This document shows positions 1 to 12,839 of a stretch of DNA of 64,000 nt, piece by piece; within the stretch, counting starts at the first letter, position 1, and every line of letters begins with the position of its first letter. The notes beneath the pieces were generated by a model. The model was given only the letters and a program-made list of their open reading frames with translations, had not been told where the DNA came from and did no database searches. The DNA comes from Hyphodiscus hymeniophilus (lineage: Eukaryota; Ascomycota; Leotiomycetes; Helotiales; Hyphodiscaceae), in NCBI GenBank assembly GCA_016508695.1, contig VNKQ01000009.1:310001-374000 (forward strand). The letters are read 5' to 3'. The translations under genes and the position numbers were made by a program.

Positions 1-1
1 C

Positions 2-130
2 GCAAGGCACATCGCGGAGATCATGGATGGAAGTCAGACTACCGATTTGGGCGAGAAGACCAAGACTAGCAGATGGAAGGCATTAAAGGACTTTTTTCGG
101 CGGTCGAACAGCGCTTCGCGCAGCGGTTAG
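2..130 (+). CDS. 3' end of an unidentified gene (partial)
   Basis: A reading frame is open from base 2 to a TAG at 128-130 and would encode about 42 residues. The end is rich in Lys, Arg and Ser (WKALKDFFRRSNSASRSG). The gene's start lies outside the window, so neither its family nor its function can be named. The basic, serine-rich tail resembles the disordered end of many fungal proteins. The frame is short, so it could also be chance; the abrupt loss of coding character after 130 and the position at the window edge are the only support. Confidence 0.35.
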   Translation, partial: ARHIAEIMDGSQTTDLGEKTKTSRWKALKDFFRRSNSASRSG

Positions 131-1135
131 CTTGCGGGAGGGAACGACTTTGTATTAATACTACGTTCCAATTACAATACCCACTACGTACATTGTCTGG
201 GCCTTAGTATGGGCATACCAGTTTTTATGGCTTGGAAAGGCGTTTGGAATTGGGCGGATTACATCTTTGGCAGGAACTTTGGTTGAGCAAATCATTTTGG
301 ACTGCTCATTCCTCATAGTGTATGTATAGGTACTGCACACTAGCTCATGCTGGTAGTAGCGACAAGAAAATTATTTTTCTCATGCAATCTTTCAAATCGT
401 ATTCAGCTGGATCTCAAGTCCTGTTTTCTTAAATCTTTCTGAACAAGTCGAGTTCTTGACTGAAAGCCTCAATCTTCAGTGCGTTCCTAAGAATTTCATA
501 GCAGAAAAAGGTGTTCCTGATCATTTGAATGGTGGAAGGACAAGGCAAACATCGTAAAGCGTGCTCTAGTTACAATATCGGGATAAGGTCATCTGCTCAG
601 GGAGGGCGTACGTATCTTGCCTTGCCTGGGCGGCGAGAGAGGCTGCAGCGTCTTGCGTAGTGCGAGGATTTGCCTGAAAGTGATCACAAAACTTCGGAAG
701 AACCTTCATTAAATCCATTCAGTCGAATTCCCTTATGAAAACGCATCATCCTCAATTCAATTGGCCCTCATTAAAAGTAAACATTTGAACTCTTGACACG
801 CGCTTGACAGCTTCCACGGTCAAGGTATTTGGTCCTGTTCTACTCGTTGATCCCAGCCGTCTCTTCGGTGATCCAGAAGTACAACTACCGTCAATTTGTA
901 AGGCTGTCACTACACCTCGAAATCGTCGTGCAACATCAACTTGCATTTTAATCTCGCTCTTTCTCGTCAATTAGGGACTTTGTAATGAGCACGCGCATCT
1001 GCATTATCTCCGTTCCACAAGGGTTTTTCTCGGAGACCTTGACGAGCTGCCGTCGTGCAGAGTACGAACCACCCATCAACAAGGTCGTGTGAGCTAGAAA
1101 GCTTCATTCATTTCTGAGCATTGTATCACCACAGT
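131..1135. other. Intergenic region upstream of the BLM10 homologue
   Basis: About 1 kb between the stop at 130 and the ATG at 1136. I see only short scattered frames with no family resemblance. It should hold the 3' end of the preceding transcript and the promoter of the proteasome activator gene. No clear tandem repeat or RNA gene was recognised. Confidence 0.5.
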
Positions 1136-4100
1136 ATGGTTCCACCAGTCCCGTCTTCGCCCCGAGGTTATGGGAGTTTCACTAATAGCATGATAGTCTC
1201 CGAAACGCCTCGCAAGAGGTCAAGGAGGGAAGGCTCCAGGTCAGCTTCTGAATCGAATACGCCTCCCAAGATGGACGATGAAGATGGCAGTGGCCGTAGC
1301 CACCCGCAATTTGCCCAGCATCTACTTTCGAACGGCGCCTCAAGCGAAGCAATGTCGCGTGCGACATCCCCAGGTCTTGGCTTCGGCTCCAATGGGGTTG
1401 ATCTAGAGAGGGAGAAGCGATACCGCCCTCGGACGTTCCCATACTTCAAGCTACTACCATACAATGTCGAGGAGGAGGGAGAACGAAATGCGGCTTTGGA
1501 GGAGATATTGAAGCAGTTATATATTGCCATCGAGGCGGAAGATATCTCTCCCGGAGCTGTACACTGGACGAGGGAGCTCAAAGGATGGCTGAACCTCAAA
1601 TTCGAGATCACACGGGCGCTGCGTATTAAGCTCGTCAATCTATATTATATGCTTTCTCTTGCTCCGGGAATCGACTATACAGCTTCGGAAAGATTCGAGA
1701 GCATGTTCCGCTACCTCATAAAGCAAGTAATTCGTTGTTCATACCCTCTGACTAAGCTAACTGTAGCTGCAGGAAGAAGCATTACCTCAAACCTGGACAA
1801 GACCTTGTGCTGGATTGGAGACCACTATGGAAGCAATTGATGAACATCGTCTTGCCGTCCGAGATTGCAGCGAATCAAGGTGGTCGGAAGCGAAGCCACA
1901 AACACATATCAAGTCTCTGCTCCTACGCTTACTCATACTTCGACCCCCGAGAAAGGCAACCTATGCTGGAGGAGATATTGCCATATTTCAGTACATCTGA
2001 AATTACTGGCGCTTTCATTGTCTTAGGCTCCCTGAATCTGCTCCTGCCAACATATCCATCGCCGGATGAGCCAGGGCATCTTCAACCACAGGACTACCTA
2101 CCTACACTTTTCCATTTATGGTCGCTCGTCAACCGATCTAAAGTATTTGATGTCCTCTTCTTCGACATCTTCTCCCGCCTCGCACGGGATTCGCTGGCTT
2201 ATGAACATGTCCAATTCTCAGAGCATGGTATTTTCACAAAGGACCAATCCGATTTAATATTTACGGCTTTATTAAGACTCACCGAAATCCCTGTTGGACA
2301 AGCGAGCTCTCCCTACAGCTCGATCGTTGACCTCGGATCCGGTCTTGGCATGTATCTGGAAAAAGACAAGCGAAAGAACCCGGTCGGATACTCGATTGCA
2401 CGATGGATTGTGATGTCGTTATCACCAGCTTGTTTGGACAAGCCAGGTTCCATCCTCTCGAATTTGGAAGGAATGCTAGAGTCCATCGATACTTTCTTCC
2501 ATCCATCAAATCAAGGCGCTTGGACTGAGATCCTTGCACAAATCGTCTTCCATCTCGTCGATTTCTTCGTCATGCGGATGAATAGAGAACAAAGTGGAGA
2601 GCTCGATCTGCCAAAAGAGCGTCAAATCAACGATGAGCTGAAGAAACGATTTGTTCTGAGCTTGAAGGAGGTCATGTTCATGGGGTTATTCTCAAAACGA
2701 GCCAAGTCCCTCAACTACTTTTTCGGCGCAATCCAGGGCCTCTCTTACCTGGAGCCTCATCTGATCTTGCCAGGCGCATTGCAAAGATTTTATCCTTCAT
2801 TGCAAGGCCTAGTCGAAGTTCATCGGACACAATCATCTCTATGTGGTTTACAGATGACTGCGAACGTGATGGCAAGACACAAGGGTCTGCGCTGTCATAT
2901 TACTGCTCTCTTGGCTTTAGCTCTACCTGGAATCGACGCGAATGATCTGTCCAAAACCATGCACACCCTGAACTTCATACAAGCTGTGGCTTACAGTGTA
3001 CCTTTCGTCGATCTTACCAAGGACCGTGAAGACATCCACGACAGCTCATTGGCAATTCAGTGGGTTCAAGGCGAGATGGAACGAATGGAGAGAGAAGGCC
3101 CCAACATCTCGATCGACTACAGAACCGAGTTAAGCGACGAGGATGAGGCAAATATTGTACGCTCGTCAACAGCTGGCTTTGGAGAGTTTGTATTGTCTCT
3201 TCTGGGTAGAATCTTCACGCTGTTGGAGAACCTTCCTGAGCTGTCCCGAGTACGATCTGGATCTCCGGAAGAGAGTGTAATCAATACCCTACCAGCAGCA
3301 CTCTCGCCCCTCTTTCAATCGCTCTCACCAGAAATCTTTGATCAAGCATTAGAGAAGGTTGCTACATTTGTCGGCGGTCATGTGGTTCACCAAGCTAGAG
3401 ATGCTATGGCATTTATCTGTAACGCGCTCTGCAAAGCCAATCCAGAGAAGACTTTGAAAATATTCGTGCCTATGCTTGTCGTCGGTATCCGCAACGAGAT
3501 TGACTACAATGATGCTGCATCAGATAGAAGCAGTGGTGCTGACGTATTGCCTCGAGATCGCGCCTTGGTCTGGCACATCAGCATGCTCAGTATGATCATT
3601 GTACATGTCGGGGATGGCCTCATGCCGTACAAGAAGGAGTTGTTCGATGTCGCCCTGTACATGCAGGAAAAGTGCAAAGGCATACCTACTGTGCACGTTT
3701 CGAACTACATTCACCATCTGCTGCTCAACCTAACCCTCATATACCCTGTTGATGGTGCATTATACGAGCCAGACGTCATTGCACGAGGACTTGATGTTGA
3801 AGATTGGGGTAAAATCACGAAGCCATCGGATCTGACTGTCAATTGGCATCTTCCATCCCAAGCAGAGATCGAGTTTGCTGTCGAACTGTTTGAGTCCCAA
3901 GTCATTACTGCCACGGAACGCCTAACAAATCTCATCGGCGAGAATCCAACCGTGAGCAGAAAAGGGAAGAACAAGGAGTGGTCTGATGAAGTGTCAAGAA
4001 ATCTCTCTCAATTACGCCTCATTCTCGCGGGTATCGCCACTCTGTTTGACCCAAAGAAAGCTTCTGGGCAGAAAATTCAAGATCTGGATGGCGACACTCC

Positions 4101-7100
4101 CATGGATTCGGTCGATCAAGTTGAGGAAGATGAGGATCCTCTAGCCGAGGCAGCGGAGGATGAGGAGACCAGGCCTCAATTCCATTACCGTGCAGGCTAT
4201 CTTCTTGAAAAGAATTCTACAACGTATAACCACATCCACCAGCGTCGTGAAGATGTCGGCCATCTCTTATCGAAGATCCACACTTTCTTAACAACGAATC
4301 AGGAAGATGATGTTGCTTGCTTCACAGCTCTGTATTCTACATATCGTACATGGATCACAGACGTTGGCAACGAGAGATCTGCGCATACTCTTGAGCGAGT
4401 CATCAAGCTATACGACGCTGATATCCGCGCGTTCAAGGTCAGCGGACTTCGGAAAGCTTACCCACGACCGCTCTTGATCAAACGAGCGGGAATTTACCAT
4501 TTCCAACGTGCTAAGCATAACTCATCAGCGAGGCAGAAGTCCGATTTGGATAAGACGTTGTTGCTAGATTTAGCCCTCTCGGCTGTGTCTCTGTACGCTG
4601 AAGTCCGCATCAATGCGCAATCTGCTCTGGAGTCCGCATTAAAGTCCCTGGTTGGCGGCCGACCTCTAGTCATTCCTCCTCTCTTGGCTGTGTTCCGAAA
4701 CGCGCTAGAAGAGAACAACCACGATCGAATCAAGGGTTGTCTGTACACATTGCTGTTCAGTACTCTCACGAAGACGATTTCAAAGGATTGGCGTTTTGCT
4801 CCGGACTTGATCGAGCTGTACATTAAGACTGCTTCCGTGGACAAGGCTTCAATTCAAAAGATTAGCAACAGCGCTTTGTATGGCGGGCTTCTCGAGTTCG
4901 GCAAAGGCATGGAAAGTTTCATGGTCATCAAACAAGATGTGGTCAATGTCTTTGAGCCCAAGGATGACGTATCAGCCAAGATTACATCACGGCATGAATT
5001 CCTGGTGAAAAGAAGAAAGAAGGTCGAGGCCAAGAAATTCAAACTGGCAGTAGACCTTACCGAGCTTTCCAAGACTGCCCATTGGAAAGTCGCAGGACGA
5101 TGTACAATCTTCATTCTCAATGCAGGGCTCCGCATCCAGACTCTCGCCCCTCCGTCTTTCATCGAGCTAGCCATTCTTGGCTGCATCGATGAGCATCCTG
5201 GACTGCGGGCAGGCTACTCCGAGATGATCCTCCGCATCTTCAGCTACATTGAGACTCGCGCTATATACGATCACAGCTATGAAAAGTACATCCTAGAGGA
5301 GGAGAAACCACGGAATACCGTCGAGGTTGAAGTACCACGCGACGATCCGCTCTGGACCCAGAAGTTTCTGGACGGATTTACAAAGCCCGAAATTCCGGAA
5401 TACTATGTCGACCGTGACTTTCCTGGGTGGCTGGTATGGGGCAAGAATTTCAAGGCGATGAAAGGTCGGCCAGAGGAGTTCACAGACTACGATGAATTAG
5501 AAACCACGGCAAGAAAGCAGATTGGCAATCTCTTGACTCGGGATTGGTATAAGAAATACTTTGGTTACATGAAGCAGGAGCCTCGAGACTCGACCTCCGA
5601 TCGCTTCAGAGTGCATCACGTTATGCTCCTTGTCTCAACATTCAGTCTCATGTTCTCTGGTCATTCGGCTACGACTTTCGAAGATGTTAAGGAGCTAATC
5701 AAGGATACCTTCGAAGATGGTGCGGACAAACATCAACACCGAGCCACTTCGGAAATTCTTGCTGGCCTTATGCTTTCCGCTCTGTCTTGGCCCCTTGAGA
5801 CACGTAATAAGATTTGGGACTACGCTGTTCCAATCATGCTACAAGTGTTCGCCGATGGACTGACTCCTGAGAACATGACTTACTGGATGACATGTCTGCA
5901 CATGCTCATCTCCGGTAAAGACCCGAGACAAGCGCATGAGATCTTTGACAAACTCAGCTCCTTCCTATTAGACATGTCCTCGAATGCGGCTTTCAAGGAG
6001 AGCGCCAAGGTCCAACTTCTCGAATTTGCTATCCAAGATGCAGGTTGGCATTTCCGCAGTGAGAAGCCAATCCTCGAAGACTTCTTGGAAAATATCGATC
6101 ACCCCTACAAGAGTGTGAGAGAAGCAATTGGACGTACCATCGCAGCGATTTACCGTACCCGCTACTACGAGGCATTCAAAGACGTAGACGCGCTCTTAAC
6201 AGCGAACAAGGCGTCTTCTTCGATCGGACTCAAGCCCTACGTGCCAACGGATGAGTTTTCGGCGAGTATCAAAGATGTCTTCGACCGCCTTGAGGTTTGG
6301 AGAGGCGAACGTACTCCTGGCCAGAACACCCCTTCTTCGTACACGCAAGGTAGCAAGACTGTTCTCTTGTGGCTTGATACAACCCTCCAATCCCAAGAAT
6401 GCACACAATTGCTCGACTTCTTTCCAGATGTGTTCATGGAGCAACTCCTCCACATGATGGACGTCAAAGAAGATCTCGAACTCCAGCAGCTCTCGTATCT
6501 TGTTTACCGCCACCTTCCCAACATACCCTTCCGTGCAGGCGAGGACGGACCCTTTATCTCGGCACTTATCCGCATCGGCAAAGTAGCCACATCATGGCAT
6601 CAACGTCTGCGGACTCTCATCAACATGCAAGTCATCTACTTCCGTCGCATCTTCCTCATCAAGCCCGAGCAGCAGCAAGCTCTATTCGACGCTGTAGCCG
6701 ATATGCTCGAAGACCAGCAGCACGAGGTCCGGATGGGTGCTTCTACTACTCTAGCTGGAATGATTCGCTGTTCGCCTGTCGCCTTACGCAACAATGTCAT
6801 TCTATCTCTGAAGAAGAAGTTCACAAACGCGTTAGTGAAGAACCCCATGCCGAAGAAGACTACTGGTGTGAGTACACCAGTGAATACCAATCAGCAGGTC
6901 ATTCGACGACATGCGGCTGTATTGGGTCTTGGCTCTCTAGTCACTGCCTTCCCGTATGCGACGCCCCCTCCTGAGTGGATGCCTGAGATCTTGGCCATGT
7001 TGGCTTCGAGAGCTGCGAATGACGCAGGGGCCATTGGGAAGACTGTCAAGACGATCCTAGCGGACTTCAAAAAGACCAGACAGGATACCTGGGTTACTGA

Positions 7101-7230
7101 TCAGAGGGTGAGTCCCCCCACACACTCCCCACACCCCACGTGCAAGCAGAACCTAACAAACTCATAGTACTTCACGCCCGAACAGCTAGAGGATCTGGAG
7201 GGAGTACTGTGGAAATCATACTTTGCTTAA
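1136..7230 (+). CDS. BLM10: Proteasome activator BLM10/PA200 homologue
   Basis: This encodes a giant HEAT-repeat protein of about 1994 residues that in known relatives caps the 20S proteasome and opens its gate, mainly in the nucleus. Exons are 1136-1722, 1773-7107 and 7168-7230. The first intron (1723-1772) only keeps frame with a GC donor (GCAAGT) and gives ...FRYLIKKKHYLKPGQD. The second (7108-7167) is a normal GT-AG intron that replaces a read-through tail with the conserved YFTPEQLEDLEGVLWKSYFA end. An acidic stretch lies near residue 975. The extreme C-terminus is Y-F-A, where the family usually has Hb-Tyr-X. The translated start is the first ATG; a TTG-initiated extension of five codons was rejected. 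The length is close to the roughly 2000 residues of fungal homologues. Confidence 0.93.
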
Positions 7231-8206
7231 TGGGTTCTGGTCTTTCAACATGGGGCGGCTACACGCATTTGGTCGAGGAGTTGGGATGGGCTTGGTCGGG
7301 TTTGGTCGGGTCATGTCAGGTCTGGTCCGCATCTCGGTTTTCATAGGCTGGCGTGCTGGATACCTTGGTCGCATTGCATTGCATTGCGTGTTTGTGTCTG
7401 AGATGACAAGAGATAGAGAGAAATTGCAACAATCCAAATTAGGCGGACAGGAAAATAGGAGAATCAGTCTAGAAAGTATGTAATCCGGATCGTTGAACTA
7501 TCCTGAGGATAACGCATCCTAGAGAACACTACGCGATCCTAATCGTCTAAATACTCTCAACGATCTACTCGGTAGCAAAGGGACCGTCAGAGACGAATAT
7601 ACATGTGTTGAGCTTTCTATCATAGCATGCATCGAATGGGTTGTAATCGTGAACTATCTGATTGATTCGGAGTATATACATTCTCTGGTCTTAATTTCAT
7701 GCTCTAGCTCCGGGTCCTATCTATTCATTCGGAAAATCGAAGATTGTAAGAGATTCACGTCATCGACTTGTCTATAATCAATTTCTCCGTATTTTAGGTT
7801 AGACCTAGAGTTTTGATAACTGTTTTGGATATCTCAAACAAGGCGGATTATAATTGATAGATATTGGTTAATTTGCTTTCATATTCGAGCCGGATGTCCT
7901 AATGTTTTAAGTATTTTGAGTGATTCGGATTTCAGTTCTTGATCTTCCACATATTCCAGGTAAGTTCGGAAAACCTTGGCAACGCTGTAACGGAATGGAT
8001 GAATCCATGCGTTGATCATTCGGTATCGCTCAGGTACCTAGTCTTATGATACAAATTCCTACCAACAATCGTGAATGGGCCCCCTTCACGCCAAGCTTAA
8101 TTCCCGACTATCTTGAATACCCGAACATTCCCAAACGCCAAGATCGCCCCACCCATCGCCTCCTGCCCAGAGGCCACGAAGCGCCTTTGGGTCTTTAGGT
8201 CTTCAG
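7231..8206. other. Convergent intergenic region, A+T-rich
   Basis: A 976-base stretch between two convergent stop codons (BLM10 ending at 7230, SAS3 ending at 8207 on the minus strand). It looks A+T-rich and has no supportable frame. It should carry both 3' untranslated regions and polyadenylation sites. A short GCATT triplet repeat lies near 7371-7386. Confidence 0.5.
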
Positions 8207-11200
8207 TCATTCGTCCTCGCCCTCGGCATCCATGTCCACGTCTCCGACCACAAAATCTTCCATGTCTTCGTCCTCTGCATCGGCCAACGGCCTCTTTCCC
8301 GGGCTGGAAAATGGCGGTGGTTTCCCTAAGCCTAGACCTACCAAACCCTTTCCGTTGCCGAGAACAGGTTTGCCCAATCCCTTACCCCGGCCCGAGTCCC
8401 TCGATCCTCTGGTCCTCGACGATGTTGGCTGCTCGTAGACAATCGCATCTTCATCTTCCTCCTCGACCTGTTCCCCATCACCGTCCGGGCCCTCTTCTTC
8501 ATTATCCTGCTCTTCGTCAGCCTCCTCTCCCTCCTCGTCGCCGAGTAAGACCTCGTTCCCCAGGTGACTTCTTCGCTTCAGCATTTTGGGAGGTAGCCCA
8601 GGGGCGCTCTCGGCACCACCAAAGTCGGATTTTTTCGTCCCTTTCGGCCACCGCCCAGGCCCACGACCCGTACTTCTTCGCGATGCCGCTGTTCGAGGTC
8701 GAGCTGTCGAAGTCCGTCGTGACGACGAACCTGTAGACGATCGTTTGGGTTGAGGTCGAGAGGGTGTAGAAAGCGAAGAACGATGTTGAGCGCCAGATCG
8801 AGAGGCGGAGGCCGTAGGCCGCGACGCAGTGCGATTCCGTGTGCCAGGAAGAGGAGGGAATACTTCGAAGCGAGTGGCCGGAATAGATTCAGCTTGTTCG
8901 TACCAGGAGAGCTTCTTTGACACGCCATTGACCTTAGTTGGCGATGACATCTTTCCAGAATCTTTTTCAGTTGTAAGAAGCTCGCCATTTGCAGTTGTTA
9001 ACTTGCCTAGTCCTTCTGTAATCCCTTCCGTGTCGCCATTCGTGCCGTTGAAGGTCTCGAAGTCACGCTTGCCATTTGAAACTTTTATTTCTTCGTCGCT
9101 GTCCTCGTCCTCGTCCCTAGGTGCTACGGTATTGAGCGGTGGTGCGTGATCGAATGCGGAAGCGTTCCCTCTGCCCATAATGTACGGCGTCCAGACCAGA
9201 CCTTTCGGATTAAGCTTTGCATACTCCTTCATCTCGTGGGCCTGAATGACTTGTCGATAGTAATCTGTCTTCAGCTTGAAGGCATAGATGCCAGTAATAG
9301 GATCTCGCACCAGTGCGCCCAATGCATCCAGGGCAGCTATAACATCGTCTGGTGTCAAGCCCATATCGTCTGATATCGCCTTGATGCTTGGAATCTTGTC
9401 GCCAGGTTTGAAGTCTTGAAGATAGTAACAGATGACAAGTCGCCAGTAGTTACGATAAGACACTAATCCCATATCGGAGAGCGGCTTCTCAGGCGATCCA
9501 GTTTTCTTTTCAACCCTTGTCAGGAGGTAAGAGAAGTCGATGAGCAGATGCCCATAACCTTTCCGTTGATGAATAGGAAGAACAAGAATACAAGAAACAT
9601 TGTTCAAGCTGCTCGGTCGTTTTTCCTTTGAGAAATAGCCAACGAAATGACATCCCAACTCATCGTATTCTGTCATGACGTAAAACAGGAAAGGTTCCAC
9701 ATCGTAGTAAAGTGTTTTCGATCCGAGGAACAGCTTCGCAAGTAAACAAAGGTTCTGACAGTATAGCGGGTTTTTCCGCCCATCGACCTCAAAGATCATG
9801 ATTTTCCCATCGCGATATATCTCATCTCCAGGAGGATGTTTCCAGGGACATTTTGTCTTGTGGCGCCACGCAACAATATCTGACTCCATATATTTGAGGC
9901 AGAATTCGCAGATGAACAGTGCTTTGTTGCGACTGTATTCTTCCGGATAGGGCGCAGCATACCAAATGTCAATTTGATATTGTCCGAATTCGATGTACTC
10001 GATCTGACTCGCAGGACCAGACACTTTGCGTGCTTTCTTGACTCCAGATGATGCCGCCGCTTCGGCTGCTGCAGCTACTCGAGCTTTCCACTCTTCTTCA
10101 GCCTTTTGCCGGGCTTCGTCAAAATGCCGTCGATGTTCTGGTTTCGGGAGAGTCATTGATGTGTCCGCCTCAGCTTCCGTGAGAATTCCGCCATATGGTT
10201 TCGACTTCAGTTCGTCAACTTCTTTGTCATGCAGCGAGTAGAAAGGTTGCGAGAAGCTGGTTGGTACAAAGGTGGGTGGAATGACAGAAGAGCGGGGAGG
10301 TTTCGATGTTGATTTCTTCTTCTTAGGCTTTGGTGGAAGTGAGGCGATGTGCCGAAGCGCAGCGGGATCGACACGGAAAGCCATTTTGAGACTACCGGGT
10401 GCCTTTTCGATGATGGTCGCAGGTGCTTGGATGGGCGACGACTTTGGACGGAGGGATCTCGATGCTCTTGGACTTGGTGGCCGATCAGCTTTCTTGCTAT
10501 TGCCATTCGTTAACGGTGCTGCTTCATCGACGTCCATTCCGTCCTTCTCTATGACATTTCCATCTGGATGGAGCGTGTTTGGGTGCACAGAGCTGTTGAT
10601 TTTCTGACTATTCCGAGTTCTTGTTGGAGATATCTCTTCGGTAGAGGATGTCTTTCTCTTTCGCAACAAACGTGAGCCGTCCATTGGATCGTCAGGAGCG
10701 ATTAATTCGTTGAAGACAGAATGTGAATTTGGTTTGATTGCTCTTTGAGAGGGTAGAAGATCTCCTGCGATTTTGTCTCGTGATATCCTCCTTGCAATAG
10801 GATCTAAAGGTTCCTCGATCTCTGGTATTGGTGGTTGTGGGAGAAGATTGTTTGTGATACACTCTGGACAATACCAATTCTCTGCTTCTGAAGTGAATAA
10901 TCAGCAAGTTTCGGGATTGAATTGGGGCAGAATATCTACCATCATCAGGCTTAAGCGCCTCGGCGCTCCGGGCGCATTGCCGATGTGCTACAGCCTTGTC
11001 AGCCTCGTTAAAATACATCAAGCAAAATAACTGACCGTTATCGCCGCAAATGCCACAAGCTAAGTAAAGCTCGAATTCCTCGCCAGGATCATTTTCTTCA
11101 TCCTGCTGGCAGAATCTGGAAGTATGTTAGAGGCGCCAGGATAAAAAGGAGATTGGAACGTACATGCAACGATTGGGATTCGCTGGCTCTTCCTCATCTT

Positions 11201-11705
11201 CCTCCTCTTCCGCAGCTTGTTGCCACTGTTCTTCGACTTCAGCATCCGTTGAGTCCTTGGATCCATCATCGTCTTCAACACTCACAGCACTCCCTTCTTC
11301 TGAAGCAGATGCTACTTCCTCATCCTCCTCCAAAAGGCCTGGTTGTATTTTGACAGCCCCAACCCCTTCTTCGTCATCGTCTTCGTCGCTTGATTCTTCC
11401 TCTGCCTCCTCATCTTCTACTGCCGCATCATTGGACGCTTGATCCATCATCTCATCATCCTCCTCGCCCTCAGCATCCTCGTCTGAAAGTATGGCATGCT
11501 CATCCATAGCATCCTCTTCTTCTCCATCTCCGTCAATGACCGCTTCTGCCATTCCATTTTGCAACTGGATATTTGCCGCGTATGCATCGGCATTATCCCC
11601 AATCACATCGGCCGCGAGCTCATCTTCCACTTCAAATTCAGCATCCTCCTCAGACGTTGCCAAGCTGTTTTGGAGCTGCTCCTCCGAGAGCGCCACGGCC
11701 GCCAT
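8207..11705 (-). CDS. SAS3: PHD-MYST histone acetyltransferase, SAS3/KAT6 type
   Basis: Four exons (11705-11164, 11115-11036, 10987-10940, 10887-8207) encode about 1116 residues. The N-terminus is strongly acidic. It is followed by a complete C4HC3 PHD finger (Cys180, 183, 201, 204, His209, Cys212, 230, 233) that appears only after removal of three introns of 48-52 nt. The MYST catalytic domain has a C2HC zinc finger (Cys550, Cys553, His566, Cys570), an active-site-type Cys near 656 (SCILVLP), the acetyl-CoA loop QRKGYG near 664-669 and the catalytic Glu in SPEKPLSD near 690. The tail is Ser/Arg-rich and then acidic. SAS3 is the catalytic subunit of the NuA3 complex and acetylates histone H3. 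I chose SAS3 over ESA1 or SAS2 because of the PHD finger, the YCQNLCLLAKLFL motif and the long acidic tail. It converges on BLM10 and diverges from the complex I gene. Confidence 0.9.
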
Positions 11706-12339
11706 CTTCTATACTTGTGTCATTCGTGTGTGCTTTTGTAGAGATATGTCAAGAGTGTGATTCTTGGGAAGGGCGAAGGTTGTTGGTCTGCGCCTGGGAC
11801 AGGGGGCGTCAACTTTGCGCCTTGCAGAATGTAAAGGCAGTGGTATGACGGGCAGTCCTATTCTCTGATCCAACCGGTGTTCGGTCCTACAATGCTGCGG
11901 TTTCGGACACTTGTTTTCTTTTGACGATCGGGAGAGAGGTTGGGCAGTATGTAGTTCGTGAACGCGACGCAATACTAAAGCACAGAAAACGCGGCTGTGA
12001 AGGCACAACTTTAATCGAATAAAGGAAGAGTCGTTCGGTGTAAGGGCATATGAGCTTCCGACGCGTAAAGAAAGCTTGAATCGTATAGAAATCGAGGCCT
12101 GCAATTATAACATTGCCTTCTCGTTGCCCACGACCCCCCAGCTGTCGTCCCAGGTGTGGGTAATTATTGCTTAGTCAGGAATTCGGATAGCTTCTCAACG
12201 TCAAGCAACTTCACAACTCCACCTCGAAAGCCAAACTCAATTGCACTGTGACAAAACAACCTGGTAGGGATATGGATACTGGTAAAGCTGGATCGCCTGA
12301 GCTAATACTACCTTCAGATCTCGACTCACGGTTGCCACG
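11706..12339. promoter_or_regulatory. Divergent promoter region, SAS3 / complex I subunit
   Basis: The 634 bases between the SAS3 start (minus strand) and the complex I subunit start (plus strand) contain no supported gene and must hold both promoters. The nearest bases to each ATG are C/T-rich as read toward the gene, as in many fungal 5' leaders. No specific binding site is claimed. Confidence 0.55.
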
Positions 12340-12839
12340 ATGGGCGTTCCATTCGAAGCACTCCTTCCTTATGGGATCATGCTCACTGTACGTCTTCCTC
12401 GCTGGACTCCAACTCCTCGAACCGCACGCGCGCATATGCTAATGACTACAGATGTTTGGTATCACTGGAGCGGGATTATCGAAGATTAGAAATATGCAGA
12501 ATGGAGGAAAGAGGGCGAGGCATTCGGTTGATCAATGGGACAGAGTCAGTACATCATGAACGATAGAAAGTCGTGCAGAAGATCAATTGCTAACAGACAC
12601 ATAGCAAAGTAACGCTACCATCCCATGGAGACAGAATAATTGTGCTTGTGCTGACCGATGGGTAGTGATGGATCGCGATAGGAGATTAACGGGATACTTG
12701 AGAGGCCAGACGGACAATTCAGCAGCACCACCAGGATTCGAGCTCAACAACCCATGGAGAGTATGCAATTCCTCCATCTCTCTCAGGTCTGTGGAGCTGT
12801 CACTAATACATCTGCTAGTGCGAGAAACGTATCATCTAA
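12340..12839 (+). CDS. NDUFA1: Mitochondrial complex I subunit NDUFA1 / 9.5 kDa (MWFE)
   Basis: Four small exons (12340-12387, 12452-12548, 12666-12760, 12819-12839) encode 86 residues beginning MGVPFEALLPYGIMLTMFG. The N-terminal part forms the single membrane helix of this accessory subunit of NADH:ubiquinone oxidoreductase. The family signature follows: a NGGK-type loop (MQNGGKRARH), DQW, and the M-x-RDRRLTG motif. The C-terminus becomes NNPWRCEKRII after splicing. Introns are 64, 117 and 58 nt, all GT-AG. Intron 2 needs the acceptor at 12664-12665, because the earlier AG near 12604 gives the wrong frame. No presequence is expected for this subunit. It was missed by simple frame scanning because every exon is under 100 nt. 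Confidence 0.85.

Noticed and set aside
6399..6974. Plus-strand frame of 191 codons inside BLM10
   Set aside because: It overlaps the conserved BLM10 exon in another frame, has no family features, and is explained as a shadow of biased codon use.
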